Part shown: piece by piece, positions 31,101 through 43,970 of the stretch
Layout of the letters: each line of letters opens with the position of its first letter
Position numbering within the stretch: position 1 is the first letter of the stretch
Source: Psettodes erumei
Lineage: Eukaryota; Chordata; Actinopteri; Pleuronectiformes; Psettodidae
Reading direction: 5' to 3'
DNA: 64,000 nt
NCBI GenBank assembly: GCA_016785225.1
Contig: JAFBJZ010000949.1
Location: 968,907 to 1,032,906 of the forward strand
The notes under the pieces: generated by a model
Seen by the model: only the letters and a program-made list of their open reading frames with translations
What the model was told of the DNA's origin: nothing
The model's database searches: none
Made by a program: the position numbers and the translations under genes

Positions 31101-34100
31101 ACTGCTTTCTGTTTTGAATATTTTAAATTAGTTATCCTCCATGCATGTATTTACCCTGCCTGGACATCTGTGCTTGCATGAATGTATGTCGTTTATTTCT
31201 GCTCTCTCTCTCCTCTTACCAGCACCATCCTGGTGGAGCCGTGCTGTGAGGCCCAGCTGACAGAGGGGGGCGACGTTTGCATGACCGTAGGCTCTGACCC
31301 TCACTGTGCCCTCGGCACCGAGCTCAATACCGTGCAGCTTTCCATCTTCTCCCACCGCTTCATGAGCATAGCAGGTATACCAACAGTGGAAAGGTGTGTG
31401 TGTGTGTGTGTGTGTGTGTGTAGGAGAGAATGGGGAAGAAGTGAAAAGTTGTCAGGAGAGGGAAAGGAAGAAAATGGGGGGGCTTAACTCGGTGTTAACT
31501 CCCTAGTTACTTGTTCATGTTTTTTTCTGTCCGTCTTCCTCTACAGAGCAGATGGGCAGAGTTCTCCAAAGAACCTCCATCTCCACCAACATCAAGGAAC
31601 GACTCGACTTCTCCTGCGCTGTGTTCGGACCAGACGGTGGTCTGGTGTCCAACGCGCCTCACATCCCTGTCCACCTGGGTGCCATGCAGGAGACTGTCCA
31701 GTACCAGGTCAGGGATATGCGGCTGTGTATGTGTCTTGAGTGCAGTTGTGCTGCTGAAACATAACACAACAGGCAGAGTAGCATAAAGAAAAGTTGATTT
31801 TTTTTCTGCTTTTTCAGATCAGATCACTGGGGAACAAGCTGAGAGAAGGTGATGTGGTTCTGAGCAACCACCCGTGTGCTGGGGGCAGCCATCTTCCAGA
31901 CCTCACGGTCATCACACCAGTCAGTCTGTCTAGTTTTCCTTCTGCATCCCTGCTCTCTTCAGTATCACTCTTTCTTATACGCCTCTCATCTCCTCTCCTA
32001 TTGCTTTCTCACAGCCTTCTTTCTCCCTCCTCTCACCCCAGGTGTTTAGAAAAGGGGTGAGCAGTCCAGTGTTCTTTGTAGCCAGCAGGGGGCACCATGC
32101 TGACATCGGAGGCATCACTCCAGGCTCCATGCCTCCCCATTCCACCTCCCTTCAGCAGGAGGGTGCCGTTTTCACCTCCTTTAAACTTGTCACTGGAGGG
32201 GTCTTCCAGGAAGAGGGTGAGGGATGAGTAGTTGAAGCGAGAATGAATGTGAGAGACTGATGAAAGGAAGGAGCCGACATAATGCAGAGCTTTGTCTTGC
32301 TGGCAAGTCAAGATACAGAATCCTTGCTTCGTATTTTTCAAATCACTGCATGGGAAGAAATATTTCTTTGCAAATATTTCACAGATGTCACTTTACCACT
32401 GACTTTGCATGTTGGAGGCAAACAATTAAGAAAATAGTAATGGGATTGAGAGGGCTGAATGTTTACTGTCATCATACGTAACATTCACATCACTTTCTTC
32501 GCTCTGTGTTCCCATCATGCTTTTCTCTCTGCCCCTCTTTCCCCCTACATTGCATTCCTCCCTCGGCTTTCCCTTCCCTCCCCATATCAGCTGTAACCGA
32601 AGCCCTGATGGCTCCGGCTCAGTACCCAGACTGCTCTGGGACTCGTAATCTCCATGACAACCTGTCAGACCTGCGGGCTCAGGTGGCGGCCAATCAGAGA
32701 GGCAGCCAGCTTGTGGGGGAGTTGATTGACAGCTACGGACTGGCTGTGGTCCAGGCGTATATGGGGTACATTCAGGTGAGTGTGGCTCCACGTGAAACAG
32801 TACAAAAAACACAACACAAAATATTAGTAATAGTAGTAATTGCTGCTTGTGTTGCACTACTACAGAGTCTGTGTGTTAATCTCGCAGAGTAATGCGGAGC
32901 TGGCAGTGAGGGACATGCTGAGAGACTTTGCTCGTCGTCGACGGCAACAGACTGGCTCCTTGGAGGTGGAGTCGGAAGATTTCATGGATGACGGGACACC
33001 AATCAGACTGCTGGTCCAGATTAATGAAGAAGAGGTGAAATAATTCCAATTTTATCAACATTACTGATAAACTAAAAAACACAGGATATAAACATCACAA
33101 ACTGACATTAACTAGAAGTCAGGTTGTAATTTAGCATGAATATGCAATTAAACCTTCATAACCTCCATCATTACAGGGCAGTGCGGTGTTTGACTTCACA
33201 GGGACTGGGACAGAGGTGTGGGGGAACTGCAATGCCCCACGGGCCATCACCCTCTCTGCCCTCATCTACTGCCTGCGCTGCATGGTCGGGCAGGACATCC
33301 CCCTCAATCAGGTAATAGATGATTGGTGATTCATCTGATTTGATTTGTTGGAAGGATGTCTCCTTTTCACGCCCAGCAAGCTTCTTAAAAAGATTCGATA
33401 AAGGATTTGACAGGATTCTGAGTGAGTAAGGAGATTCAGAACTGGAGAAAGATTCCACCAAATGCCATTGAACTCCATCTTTAGTTGTGTATTGTTTATT
33501 TTTTGGTAGGCAAACTTAGTAGGGCTACTTTGAGCCAGTCATGGTCAAAATCAAGATTTGGCTTTTAGCTGTTGTGTAGCAATTCATCATGCACTTAAAA
33601 AAAAAACAATATTCAAATGATATTTTGAAAATGTATTCATCTGTTTTGCTTTTTTTCATGTCCAGGGTTGTCTTGCACCAATCAAAGTCATCATCCCCCC
33701 TGGTTCAATCCTCCAGCCTTCCCAGAATGCAGCTGTGGTCGGAGGAAATGTTCTCACGTCCCAGAGAGTGGTTGATGTCATCTTTAGGGCGTTTGAGGTG
33801 TGCGCTGCCTCGCAGGTAAGAGAGGTTCGATTTGTGGGTGGAAAAACGTGTTTGCATTTTCAGCTAGTTCAATATATATGTTTATTTTTCCTCTATGTGC
33901 TAAATATATAAAGCAACGCATTCGTTTTTTAAAAGATTGTCTTATTATCCACCTTTAGATGTCTTGTATATTGTCGTTCTCCTCCCCATCAGGGCTGCAT
34001 GAACAACATTTCCTTTGGCAGCGAGAAGGTTGGTTACTATGAAACCGTTGCTGGGGGAGCGGGGGCAGGGCCAGGCTGGAGCGGGCGGAGTGGAGTTCAC

Positions 34101-35119
34101 AGTCACATGACCAACACCCGCATCACTGACCCTGAGATTCTGGAGAAGAGGTGGGACCTGAGTTCAGGTTTTCATTGCGGAGATTTGAATGCGTGAATAA
34201 GTTTTTTGTGATAACAAGGTTCTGTCGATGTTATCGACGTGTGCGTCGACCCCTGTCCACCCGGTGCTCAGGTATCCGGTGATTTTGGAGCAGTTTTCGC
34301 TGCGGCCCTGCTCAGGAGGTGCAGGGAAATACTGTGGTGGAGACGGCGTGATCCGCAAACTTCTGTTCAGAAACAAGGTGGTTCTGTCTGTGCTGACAGA
34401 GAGGCGATCCACTTGCCCCTACGGCCTGCAGGGTAATCTCTCAGCTCAGGTTCTCTTGAAGTTTTTTGATGCGGCTTTAAATTTGACCTGGTATTTAGTG
34501 GTCTCTGTCTTTTACCATATAAACTTAGTCCCCTCTTTCCCTCCTTGTCAGGGGGTGAGAATGGAGCATCAGGGCTGAACCTGCTCCACAGGGCAGATGG
34601 CAGAGTCCTCAACCTGGGAGCCAAAACCAGCGTCAGCCTTCAGCCTGGGGTAAGACTGCACAACATGTATGTGGAAAAGAAACACAGTGTATGTTAAACT
34701 AGCATGAGTAAGAATGCATATATTAAATGTCCCATTTCTTTGTTAAACAAGGCTCAAAAATAGTTTAAGACGCGCAAAATATGTTTTTGGGTCTTATATT
34801 TATTCAAAGATTTCTGATCTATAGTAATAGCAGATGGCGCTGCTTGAATTATTGTTCAGGCAGAGAGAGGTAATTTAAGTTAGTTTGGCTTCGGGACTTC
34901 CAGCATTGATATTGAAAAAGTATCTCAAGTCACTATCTACTACCTACTTTATATCTCCCCCTACAGGACATGTTCTGCCTCTACACCCCTGGAGGAGGAG
35001 GATATGGGCGAGAGGAGGAAACAAACGGCCGACCTCAGACCAAGCGCAGGCGCTTGAATGAGACGTTCCTCGAGAGGGGCAGCGTGTTTGAATACCGCAT
35101 GACGCAGGAGGGAGTGTGA
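25191..35119 (+). CDS. oplah: 5-oxoprolinase (ATP-hydrolysing)
   Basis: Opens 5-oxoproline to glutamate using ATP in the glutathione cycle; cytosolic. Exons: 25191-25361, 25562-25753, 26435-26549, 26748-26871, 27431-27626, 27715-27880, 28184-28322, 28612-28679, 29098-29273, 29361-29501, 29660-29772, 29954-30124, 30277-30414, 30674-30812, 30955-31067, 31223-31374, 31547-31707, 31818-31919, 32042-32216, 32591-32775, 32888-33034, 33177-33311, 33666-33815, 33993-34150, 34272-34432, 34552-34649, 34967-35119. Total 1312 residues (human 1288). Hydantoinase A signatures: N-terminal FAIDRGGTFTDVFA, MGTTVATNALLE, GFDMGGTSTDVSRY, ACFGGAGGQHACAIA. Hydantoinase B half: GDVVLSNHPCAGGSHLPDL, SRGHHADIGGITPGSMPP, FGNLNAP-like WGNCNAP, GGAGAGPGWSGRSGVHSH, TPGGGGYG. 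Complete, no frameshift. The intron after 31067 starts with GC, not GT. The donors after 25753 and 27626 are the weak form GTCCGT. Confidence 0.97.
32082..32095 (+). promoter_or_regulatory. Exonic CTCF-consensus match
   Basis: CCAGCAGGGGGCAC fits the CTCF core CCASYAGRKGGCRS at all 14 positions, inside oplah exon 19 (codons for A-S-R-G-H). The coding need for ASRGHH may explain it by chance. Confidence 0.35.
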
Positions 35120-35282
35120 GAAGAAATAAGAGGGCGCGGACAGAGTTCACAGACGAGCAGGAGGAGAGAGGCGGGAAAATTACAGGACGACACATCACGG
35201 GGTCACGGGGTGAGGCTCTTTGGTAAACACGGAAAGATTCTTTAGAACGAGTGAGGAAAACTCTCATGTTCTTACCGTGAGA

Positions 35283-35734
35283 AATAAAGACCTCGATGTA
35301 GATGAGCGGCATTATACCACTTTCTACTCAGCTGTCATTATCCTGGTAAACACCAGCGGGGCAAAAATGTTTTTCAGTATCTGTGTGCTAACAGATAAAT
35401 CATAGACTTTTAACATTCAGAAATATACTTACATTTGTAAGCAAAGTGACTGAATACTAGCAGTTACAAGTACACTAACAAACTATGTGCCAGCAAAAGC
35501 TCTTCTGTGATCTAGACATCAAATGTGTTGATGAGTTGAGTGTAACATTCCACTTGTTCACTGGAAGAACCACTTATTTTATGGAAACCCCAAATTTGCC
35601 ACTGTAACACATGGTGTGTATTTTTGCCCACAGCTTTTACAATAATTTCAGTTCCAGATTTAGCCGTTCTGTTTTAACATGAAGAACCATGTATGTAACA
35701 ACAATCTGTCACTTTAACACAATAGGAAAATAAA
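35283..35734 (+). terminator. oplah 3' UTR poly(A) signals
   Basis: AATAAA at 35283-35288 (164 nt past the stop) and again at 35729-35734. Which is used cannot be told from sequence. Confidence 0.55.
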
Positions 35735-36457
35735 TATTAGTTATTCTTCATCACTTTTAGCTCTTGGTTAAAGGGTTGTTTGGTCAAATTATTCATGAAA
35801 ATACTACACTGTGTAGTGTAAACTACACAACTACACTGCACATGTTTTGTTGGTCACTCATAGAATTGATACAGTTTAAACCCACTCTTAGCCAGGGCCA
35901 AGAGTGTGTGGGAGTCATACATGTAAATTCATGGGAGGTGCTGCTGAGATACAACCCAGAGGGGTTGTGTGCATTTGTGTGCCTGTGGGGGGGAGTTTGT
36001 TGGGTTTTTTTTTGGGTGGGGGTGGGGGTGGAGATACAGTAGTATCCCTTCCTCTCAAACTCTGGGTCGGGAATGATCAGGGAGAAAAGGAGCAAGGATG
36101 GTGAAGGAGTGCAGGCATGCGTAAGCAGCTGATAAAGGGATAGTGGCCTCAGCACTGGAAGCAGCAGGAGGCTGACGGCTGCTGGACTGCTGATGTAAAT
36201 CACCTGGGTGTGTGTGTGTTGGAACCTCCAATGCAGATACCATGGACTGTGGATCAAAGATAGCTTCCTTGTTTGTGGATCATAATTCCTGTGGTAAAAC
36301 AATCTATCATACCCTGCTGTTTTGTGGAACAACCTTTTTCTCTTTGTCTGACTAGTCATTAGCTTGAGGGCCTCTCTTGTTACAGGAGAGTGTGGACTTT
36401 GTTGAAGCAGAAATACAAGCATTGTGTGTGAAACAAAAAAGTAAGAGTTTACTTATT

Positions 36458-36482
<25 letters not shown>
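36458..36482. repeat. (AT)n microsatellite
   Basis: About twelve AT units followed by ACACACAC, close to the predicted 3' end of foxh1. Confidence 0.85.
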
Positions 36483-36491
<9 letters not shown>

Positions 36492-36523
36492 ACAGTGAGC
36501 AGCAAAATTCAAATAAACAGCAT

Positions 36524-37822
36524 TTTATTATATACCCTGTTAAATCCCATGACATTCTTGATACTTTAATCCCTGAGCTTTCACTTCAGCTCAGCACTGT
36601 ACAAACCATTAATTAGACCACAGGAAAAATGGCAAGAAACTAACAAAACATTCACCTGTCCAGGCAGTTAGACATTTAGAGGCAATTTCCTTTGGAGGAT
36701 GCTGATCATAATGACATTAAAATAGTGCAAATAGCTGGCAGTGCAAAGACACACAACATGTCCCAGTCTGAGGTACGGTAGATAGTGGCAGTCCCACATT
36801 AGTAGATTGTCTTCACTGAGAATAGGCAGTGTTTTTGACAGCTTGACCAGAATCTAAAATGGACCTTGATTCTTTGCTAAACCTGTTAAATTCTCAAACA
36901 ACAGAAAAAATCAGTAAATACCAAAATGAAAGAGCCAATTAGTGCCCAGTTGCCATACCGCTGTCTATCAGTTTAATATGCTATTGGAGCTGTACAGGAC
37001 TGACGCAAACAGTCCCGACTGAAGTTTGAGATTGAAAACCATATTATAGTAAAAGGCCTGTCCTGTATATGAAAGCATTTGAACCAAACTAAAAGTCACA
37101 ATATTAGTGTGGGCACACCCTGACAAAAAGAAAAATGTTGGATGTTTTTACTGAGATTGTGCTACTTTGTTTTTACCTACCTATTTTCTTTTTAAAACGC
37201 TTACAGGCTAAACTGAAAAAACAATACTTTATGCACCATCTACAGTCCAGACAATCATTGCTAGTATTTCACATGACTGTAAAAATCCAATAGGACATTC
37301 CAGGAGTCACAATAGGGTGACAACATTCAAAAGCATGTAAGAAAGCCATTTTATGCCAATAAAAAACAGTGCAAATAACATTGGCAGTGCAAAGAGATTG
37401 AAGCAATACTCTGTTCCATTTAACTGAAAGACTGAGGTAGATACTTGTTTTGTTGTATAGCTAATTTGAGGTAGTGTTTTTCACCAAATGAAACCGTTTA
37501 ATCCAACAAGGAGGTATTTCTTTTTTAAAAATCGAGTTTAAAAAAAAACAAAAAAACAAAACACTGGCTTTTCTTCTTGCTAAAAATGTGAATCCATCAA
37601 TAGCACTGTCTGCAGTTAAACACCCTTTTCATATTAGTCAGCATCACCGGAGCTTGAGGAAATGATTGAGATTCAATTTAGGATGAGTGGCAGCAGACAT
37701 GCATTTCCTTTGTGGATCTTGATTAAACCTCACCCCCCACCCACACCCTGCATTATAGTGGTTTAGCATCCGTGCCTGTTTGATTGACAGCATAGCTTAG
37801 TAAGAGTGGCAATAGTTCATAG
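36524..37822 (-). other. foxh1 3' UTR
   Basis: AT-rich with no coding frame between the foxh1 stop and a minus-strand AATAAA at 36529-36524. oplah and foxh1 converge here. The stretch 35735-36523 between their likely ends holds only a G/T-rich run (35980-36030) and the AT repeat. Confidence 0.55.
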
Positions 37823-40200
37823 TCAGTACTGAGGGTACCTGTTCAGGGGAGGCCCATTCTGCAGGGCGTACTGACCCGGTGGTTGATGATGGGAGTGAGA
37901 GTTCTGATTGGTTGGCACTAGTACATCAAATACACTCTTATTTGGAGGCACAGACTGCAACATGTTGTCCAGGTCCATGATGAGGGGAGGGGCTTGGACT
38001 GAAACTCGCCCGCTGGGGAGAATGGGCCAATATGCGTGACCTAAGAAGTGACCAGGTGCTACAGGAGAGCTACCGTAGCTATAAATAGGAAGTCCACCAT
38101 GCAGCGGCATTAGAGGACCCCCGTTGAACCGCATGCTGGGTGGGGCAACGGCATTGGGGGGGGCGTATTTGGCGTAGGATGTGGGAAGCTCCCATGGAGG
38201 TGCGATAGACTCCCGCCTGGCTGATTTGTGTAGCGGTGGCCTGTAGTCCTCATAACTGTCAGACCCTGCTTCACCATCTGGAGGAACGCGCTTTCCAGAC
38301 AGTGATCCTCCTTTCCAATCTTCATCAGAGGATGAGGAAGAGGTGGAGGCTGGGCTGGCAGAGCTGGCAGACGCACTACGGGCAGAGGATGCATAGCGTG
38401 GTCGGGTAGGAGGAGAGGGCCGGGGGTGCTCCGCCTCACCCCAGCAGTCCCTGGTCGTCACATCCACATCCCCAGAAGCACTTGTTGGTCGAAGGCTATG
38501 TAGCAGGGAGTCGATGGCAAAGGATGAGTCCAGCTTAGGTCGGAACAAGTCCTCCTGGGGCGGGGAGGGGTTCTCAGAGCGCATGGGAGGGATTGAGGTC
38601 ACAGGGTCAGAGGTCGGCTCCAGTTCTGGCTTGTGTCCCTGTAGGATGTAGGGGGCCAGATCCTGGGCAAAGATTGTCTCATCCTGGCGTGATACAGCCG
38701 TGTTCTGCCTCTTAAGGAGCTCCAGAGGAACCCGGCTCAGCTCCACCGCCCAGAAATTGCCTTTGCCCTGAGGTTTACCTGGGTCCTTCAGCACCTACAG
38801 GTGGAGGGAGGAAGGACAGTGAGATATGAGTGCTTGGTTTGAAAAGTTATGCACTACTGACCTAGTTTTGTAAACACCCCAAACACAGTGTTTTATCTTT
38901 CATCTACAGCAGCTGTAGATATCCGTTAAATTAACAGTTTCAACACACAAACCTTAACAAAGCAGTCATAGGAGGAGAGGTTATGTCGCACTGAATCTCT
39001 CCAGCCCTTGTAGTTTCCTTTGAAAAATGGGAAGAGGGTACTGATCTCCTTGAGGATCTAGGAATAAAACAAAAAGATCAGTATTGTGTCTGGTCCAACA
39101 TAAACACAGAAGATAATGCTTCTCTCCAGAGTATTTTAGTATATCAGGCATGCAGCTCACTCAATGCACACTAATTTGATTGTTGACATTACATGCATTT
39201 CGCTTAAAAAAAAGTTTGTTACTGTACATTCAGACATGACTGTAGAAGTGGATGCCTTAGTGAAATCTTTATTAATGAGAATATGAGGCAATGTGGATCT
39301 TTAACTTTCCTTACAGGAAGAAAAAAAATTATTCGAGTTTATTGGCCCAAGTGAAACTTGACTTTACCGGGTATAGTATCTTATCACTGCCCTGTTACAG
39401 ATCGGTGTCTGGTTTCACTGCAGTCCAACCTTATCAAAAACCCCAAACCCAGAACGGTAGGGATGGTGGTCACTCAAGTGTCACTTTGAGGTGGCTGGTT
39501 TGTGTCATTTGAGAAACTGTGAAATACTTTTCTGTCCATGTATTTTAAGCACAATTAATGTAAATAAATGTGTAAGGTCTATGGGAAAGCCCCTTCTTTA
39601 AGAGCAAACATTTAAGGTCCTATTTATCAATAAAATACTGCAGAAATAAGGCGAACATGGTAAGCAGCACCATGCGCCATGTACACGTAGTACTGTAAAT
39701 ACACATTTCCAACGTGTTTTCATAATTACCTCAGATAACGTAAGTTTCTTCTCTGGCGACCTTTGGATGACCATAGCGATCATAGCAAGATATGAGTACG
39801 GTGGTTTTGGATACCGCTGATAGTTCTTTTTCTTCCCATCGCCGGTCCTACTCTTCTTCCTTTCATTGTTCCATGACTCGCGGTTGATAGTTTCCTGTTT
39901 GTGGGCATCTTGACCATTCGGGTATGATGAGCTCGCTGGTGCGGTTTTATCCATGAACGCCGTGGCACTGGTGAGATGCTCGGGGTGCGCTGTGGGCTTC
40001 TCCAAGCGCGGCGGGTGCTGAGGAACCATCTGAGCCGGACGGTGAGACCAGTGTTGCTCCGCAGAGTTCCACGTTACACCGCTGGTATTGAAACTGGGCT
40101 GCGCATTTCTCTGGAAGTCAAGTTGATGGTCGTAGCGTTCTCCAGTGTGGGGCTGTGCGGGTGGTGCCAAGAGGCTCTGCTCCGGCCAGTGCTTTGTCAT
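37823..40200 (-). CDS. foxh1: Forkhead box H1 (FAST-1), Nodal/activin-Smad transcription factor
   Basis: Three exons on the minus strand, 40200-39730, 39057-38953 and 38794-37823, all phase 0; 515 residues. The ATG at 40200 (MTKHWPEQ) is the first in frame; the frame runs further up only through a GTG. The forkhead domain is at residues ~130-212: YPKPPYSYLAMIAMVIQRSP, recognition helix WRDSVRHNLSSYDCFVK, GKGNFWAVEL. The basic KKKNYQRYPKPPYSY lead and the SSYDCF form are typical of FOXH1 and set it apart from other FOX proteins. The Smad-interaction motif PPNKSVFDVL lies at 475-484, after PPLIMDLDNML, a second conserved Smad-contact block. In vertebrate embryos FOXH1 recruits phospho-Smad2/4 to mesendoderm genes. 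A Ser-rich acidic tract lies mid-protein. Complete and intact; converges on oplah. Confidence 0.97.
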
Positions 40201-43200
40201 GCTGATCAGCCGTGGGGGAAGACCGGCCCGCACGTTCGGACAGGAGCACGCAGAGGGGGAGGGAGGTCAAAGAGTCGGTCCTTAACTTCTGGCAGACTGC
40301 TGGCTCCAAGCTGACTCTATTTGAAGAGCAAACAATTAACAGTTTCATGTAAATCCCGCCGCGTAATCGAGGAGAGAATGACGCGTTATCTGAGAGCAGA
40401 ATGAGTGATCGCCGCGGGGGGTGGGTGTGTGGGGGGTGTATGGGCTGGGTCAGTGTACGATGAGGGGAAAGACAGAAAAACCTGTAAATAACCCTTAAGA
40501 TAATATCAACATGCCAGAACGCAGATTCCGAGTTTGCTTTGGAAACAGTGTTTAGAAGATTTACGCACGAAAGCTTAATGTAAATTGCATATCTGGGAAC
40601 GGTAATACACTCGAGACAAAAAGTTTATTTTTGAGCCATCCCTTAGACAAACAAATAAATCTTAGTCTTATCTCCGTAAAAACCACACAGTTAAATGAGC
40701 GTTAACGCTGAAGACTTTCTTCTCGAGAGTGACGCTTGGACGAAGAGGCGTTGGGAAAACTCACGGGGGATTGGGTGGGGTAATACCAAAGAGGAGTAAT
40801 TTCGATTGAAGCTTACATGCAATCAACAATTTTTGGTGAGCAATATACATTAAGAACAGCTAATATACAATCACTCAAAGATAAGCAGTTGTCAGCTCTA
40901 ATAATTAAGGAATCGTTGTTTTGAGTAGGCTGCATGCCATAAATTGAGTTTTGAGTATCTTTTGGAATGTAACAAATTATCCGAAGTATCCGGCCATGAC
41001 TGATGCAGGTTTGACTTATTCCAGAGAGCAAGCGATGCATTAACACTTTTAAAAAGGCCGTTCTATATAGAGACAGCTGGAAATTTGAAATTGATCATCA
41101 GATGCAGAATAAATCATTTGGATGCATTATTGTGGAGCTCCGAAAGCGCGTAGCAGTCGGGGGGTGTTGTGCGCACAGTAGGATCTCCTTGGGACTTTGC
41201 AGGATGGCATTCGGTGTTGAAAGACTAAGTTTCGGGAATGCATGTCTTTTGTTCAAGTTAACGCAGTGCTAATGTGCAAACCCTCGCCTCCCAGCAAGAC
41301 AGTGAAAACAAGTTGGATTAGAAGGAACCCCGTTGGCAAGCTGGAGACTGTTCCTTCCCAAAAGAACCTGCTTAGCATGTGACGAAACGCAGAGGCTATT
41401 CAGCGCCGTTTGTGGGTTTTCTGGCGCTTACAAGCTGCGAAGTGTTGTAGTTGGGTCGGGCATTCACACCTTAAACAGTAGCAGTCATGTTTCTCCCCAA
41501 CTGCTTGAGTACTGCCTCACAATATCTCACAAACTTTATCCAATGTGAGAATCAACAAACCGCAGCAATTCACGCTGTGTCACACGGCAAAAACTGACAC
41601 TGATCTCTTAAACGCAACTGTCTCGAATCAAGTGATTGCGCCATAGAAACAGAAAAGGTAGACTTTGCACGAACATTGCACGGCCCTTCTTACTGATACC
41701 ACACGAATTAAAAACTGTTGCTTAATCCATAATCAGACATTGGGCATTTAAATCAAAATCGGCACGCTGTGCCTTAAAAATGTATCTACTTTCTGTTTAT
41801 GTGCTATATGGTGCGTTTTCTCTGTCTTGCACACAATCCTGTCGTCGTTTTCATAAATATTCCTCTGCGTAAGGGGAAAAACTTACCACGTGAGTTTATT
41901 GCTCTTGCAACTTTTGCATTAATACAATAGTTTGAGCTGCTTTCCCAGGTCAGATGGCTTTTCTTACTTGGGGAGCAGCAAACCTTCTTCACCTGCTGAG
42001 ACTTTGCTGAGTGAGGTTCTTCGCTGGTTGACACACACTTCTGAATGGTCATATAGTTTGTCCCCCTCTAGTGGTTTCACTGAACATTTAGTGAGAAGCC
42101 TCACTCAGCCAAATAACAGCTCTCCAGAAACTAGTCTCTCAGAGACCATTGTATCTTCAAACATAAATGATCTAGTTCTATTTGTGTATTTTGTTTTCTA
42201 TTAGGGTTTATTTTTTATTTGTGAGCTGCAAACTTGAATTTGTGTGAAATTAAACTTGTTCAGGCAAAACCCTACACCCATCATGCACGATGTTTATATC
42301 CTAATTTACATGACTTCTCACAGGGAAATGCCCAGTACCAAACGCGCTGATTTAAATACAAACTGTCAATCCATCTCTTCCTGTCTGCTGGAGTGCTAGT
42401 TAATAGGTTTTGCTTGGATTAGTGAGACATGCATGAGAAGAATGGAAAGCCGAATGAATAGGATAGAGCATCCAGGCTGTTCACATAGGCTGTTTGTGTC
42501 TGGACAAATCCCTCCCGAGTTGTCCTGGGATGCATTCGGATACTAAGACGGAGAAACAAGGTTTATTTTTTCTGTGACAGACAGGTTTCATTGTGCTCTC
42601 ACTGCTTCATTGCTGCAAGAGTGTTGCATTTACTATGGCACTTTTTAAAATTTTGTTTCACATTTATTTTTCTCGTTTATTGTTAATTTAAAGACATTGA
42701 CCAATACCTTTATTGCACCAAACATAGAACACAGCTCCGATAACTTGCAGTGAGAATAAATATAGAACATCGCATTCAGTGAAATGTCCCTATATTTGAA
42801 GCACCATAAAAATACCACATGATATTTTATCCTGAGGACAACAGGTATTAATAGTAGGTCACGACCCCAAATAGTTTTCTTATTCTCTTGAAATTGTTGT
42901 TGTCTCTGTCTGTGTCACCACTGTGTTGGTTGGTCAATTCACTGCATGAGTCAGGGTCGCCAATCTCTATCTGTTTGTAGGAATTAGAAACTGATCATGA
43001 TACTGCTGGGAATGCCTTTTAAATTAAGCAACCAGTCAAATGATCACAGTTAAAAACTGTCTAACCATACGGTTGGTTTCCCTTTGTTAGATTTTTATTT
43101 AATTATAGGGATGTAAAAGAAGAATGTGTCCAGGCTTGTGTTGAGCGCATTGTCTAAAGAGGGAGAACACACCCTGTCTCTACTTACTAGAGTACTTACT

Positions 43201-43740
43201 TTTTCTAACGCTTTGCTTCCTCATGATAGCTCTGTGGTCGTACGGTGCTAAGTCCTGATGACTGCGCTCCTTAAAATCAGTTGCCTTCAATGTAATCAAG
43301 GAAGTGGGTCTTATCTCTTTTTCTATTTGTGTACCTTTTAAAAGAGAGAGAATAGGGGGACAGTATAATAATATATTATAATAATAATGTGGGGACAGTT
43401 TCATCAGGCCTTCATCTGGTGCCACCTTTTTTCCTCTGCTGCTACAGGTAATATCAAATGCATTTCAAAGATTTTGTTGAAGATGGACCTTTGGCTGAAA
43501 TTTAATTTACATTTTTTTTCCCACGGTGCCACTTTTTCCACATGAAATACGTGTCCCTTTTTTGCATTTTTTGGAACCTCTTTTACTTTACATTTTTTTG
43601 GACTTTTTTGGCAGTTCAAATCCAATCTATACTTATGAAGTCAAGCACTTTAAAGCATATTACTCCAAAACCTTTCTATTGTTTTCTATTACTTTGAGTT
43701 TAGTTGTTTTTTTTCTTCTTCTTCTTTTTAAACTCCATAC
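40201..43740. other. foxh1 upstream region, no gene recognised
   Basis: foxh1 reads leftwards from here and the ppp1r16a leader probably starts near 43.8 kb reading rightwards, so this is a shared divergent intergenic segment. A CTCF-like CCCCCTCTAGTGG lies at about 42061-42073. The reading frames here are short and show no family match. Confidence 0.5.
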
Positions 43741-43779
43741 ACATTAGTGCAAATGCATGAATCATCCAACAGTGTGCAG

Positions 43780-43970
43780 AATCTGTCGCCCTCTGGTGGA
43801 AGCCTCGTCCTCGGAGGAGGAAAGGGCGCAGGTCCGGTTGTTATGGTGAAGCATTCCCCCCGAGGCGCTGGCCGGAGCAGGAGCAGGAGCAGGAGCAGGA
43901 GCCAGGACGCACCAGCTGATTCACAGCCGCGGACCCGCACGGGAGCCACCGCTGCCAGTCACCTCAACAG
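43780..43970 (+). promoter_or_regulatory. CpG-rich promoter and probable untranslated exon upstream of ppp1r16a
   Basis: GC-rich segment containing a strong CTCF-like CGCCCTCTGGTGG (43787-43799), a GGAGCA tandem run (about 43875-43902) and a splice donor CTCAACAG/GTGAGATG at 43970. CpG density stays high to about 44.4 kb, with a second possible donor GTAAAG/GTAAGC near 44107. The reading frame through it (Arg/Ser run) stops inside the donor, so it is more likely leader than coding. Assignment to ppp1r16a is by position and strand only. Confidence 0.4.

Noticed and set aside
35823..36422. 199-codon minus-strand frame near the oplah/foxh1 ends
   Set aside because: Low complexity, spans G/T-rich and AT repeats, and lies in convergent 3' UTR sequence.
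40201..40233. Upstream start for foxh1
   Set aside because: The codon at 40233 is GTG; MTKHWPEQ at 40200 is the first ATG in frame.
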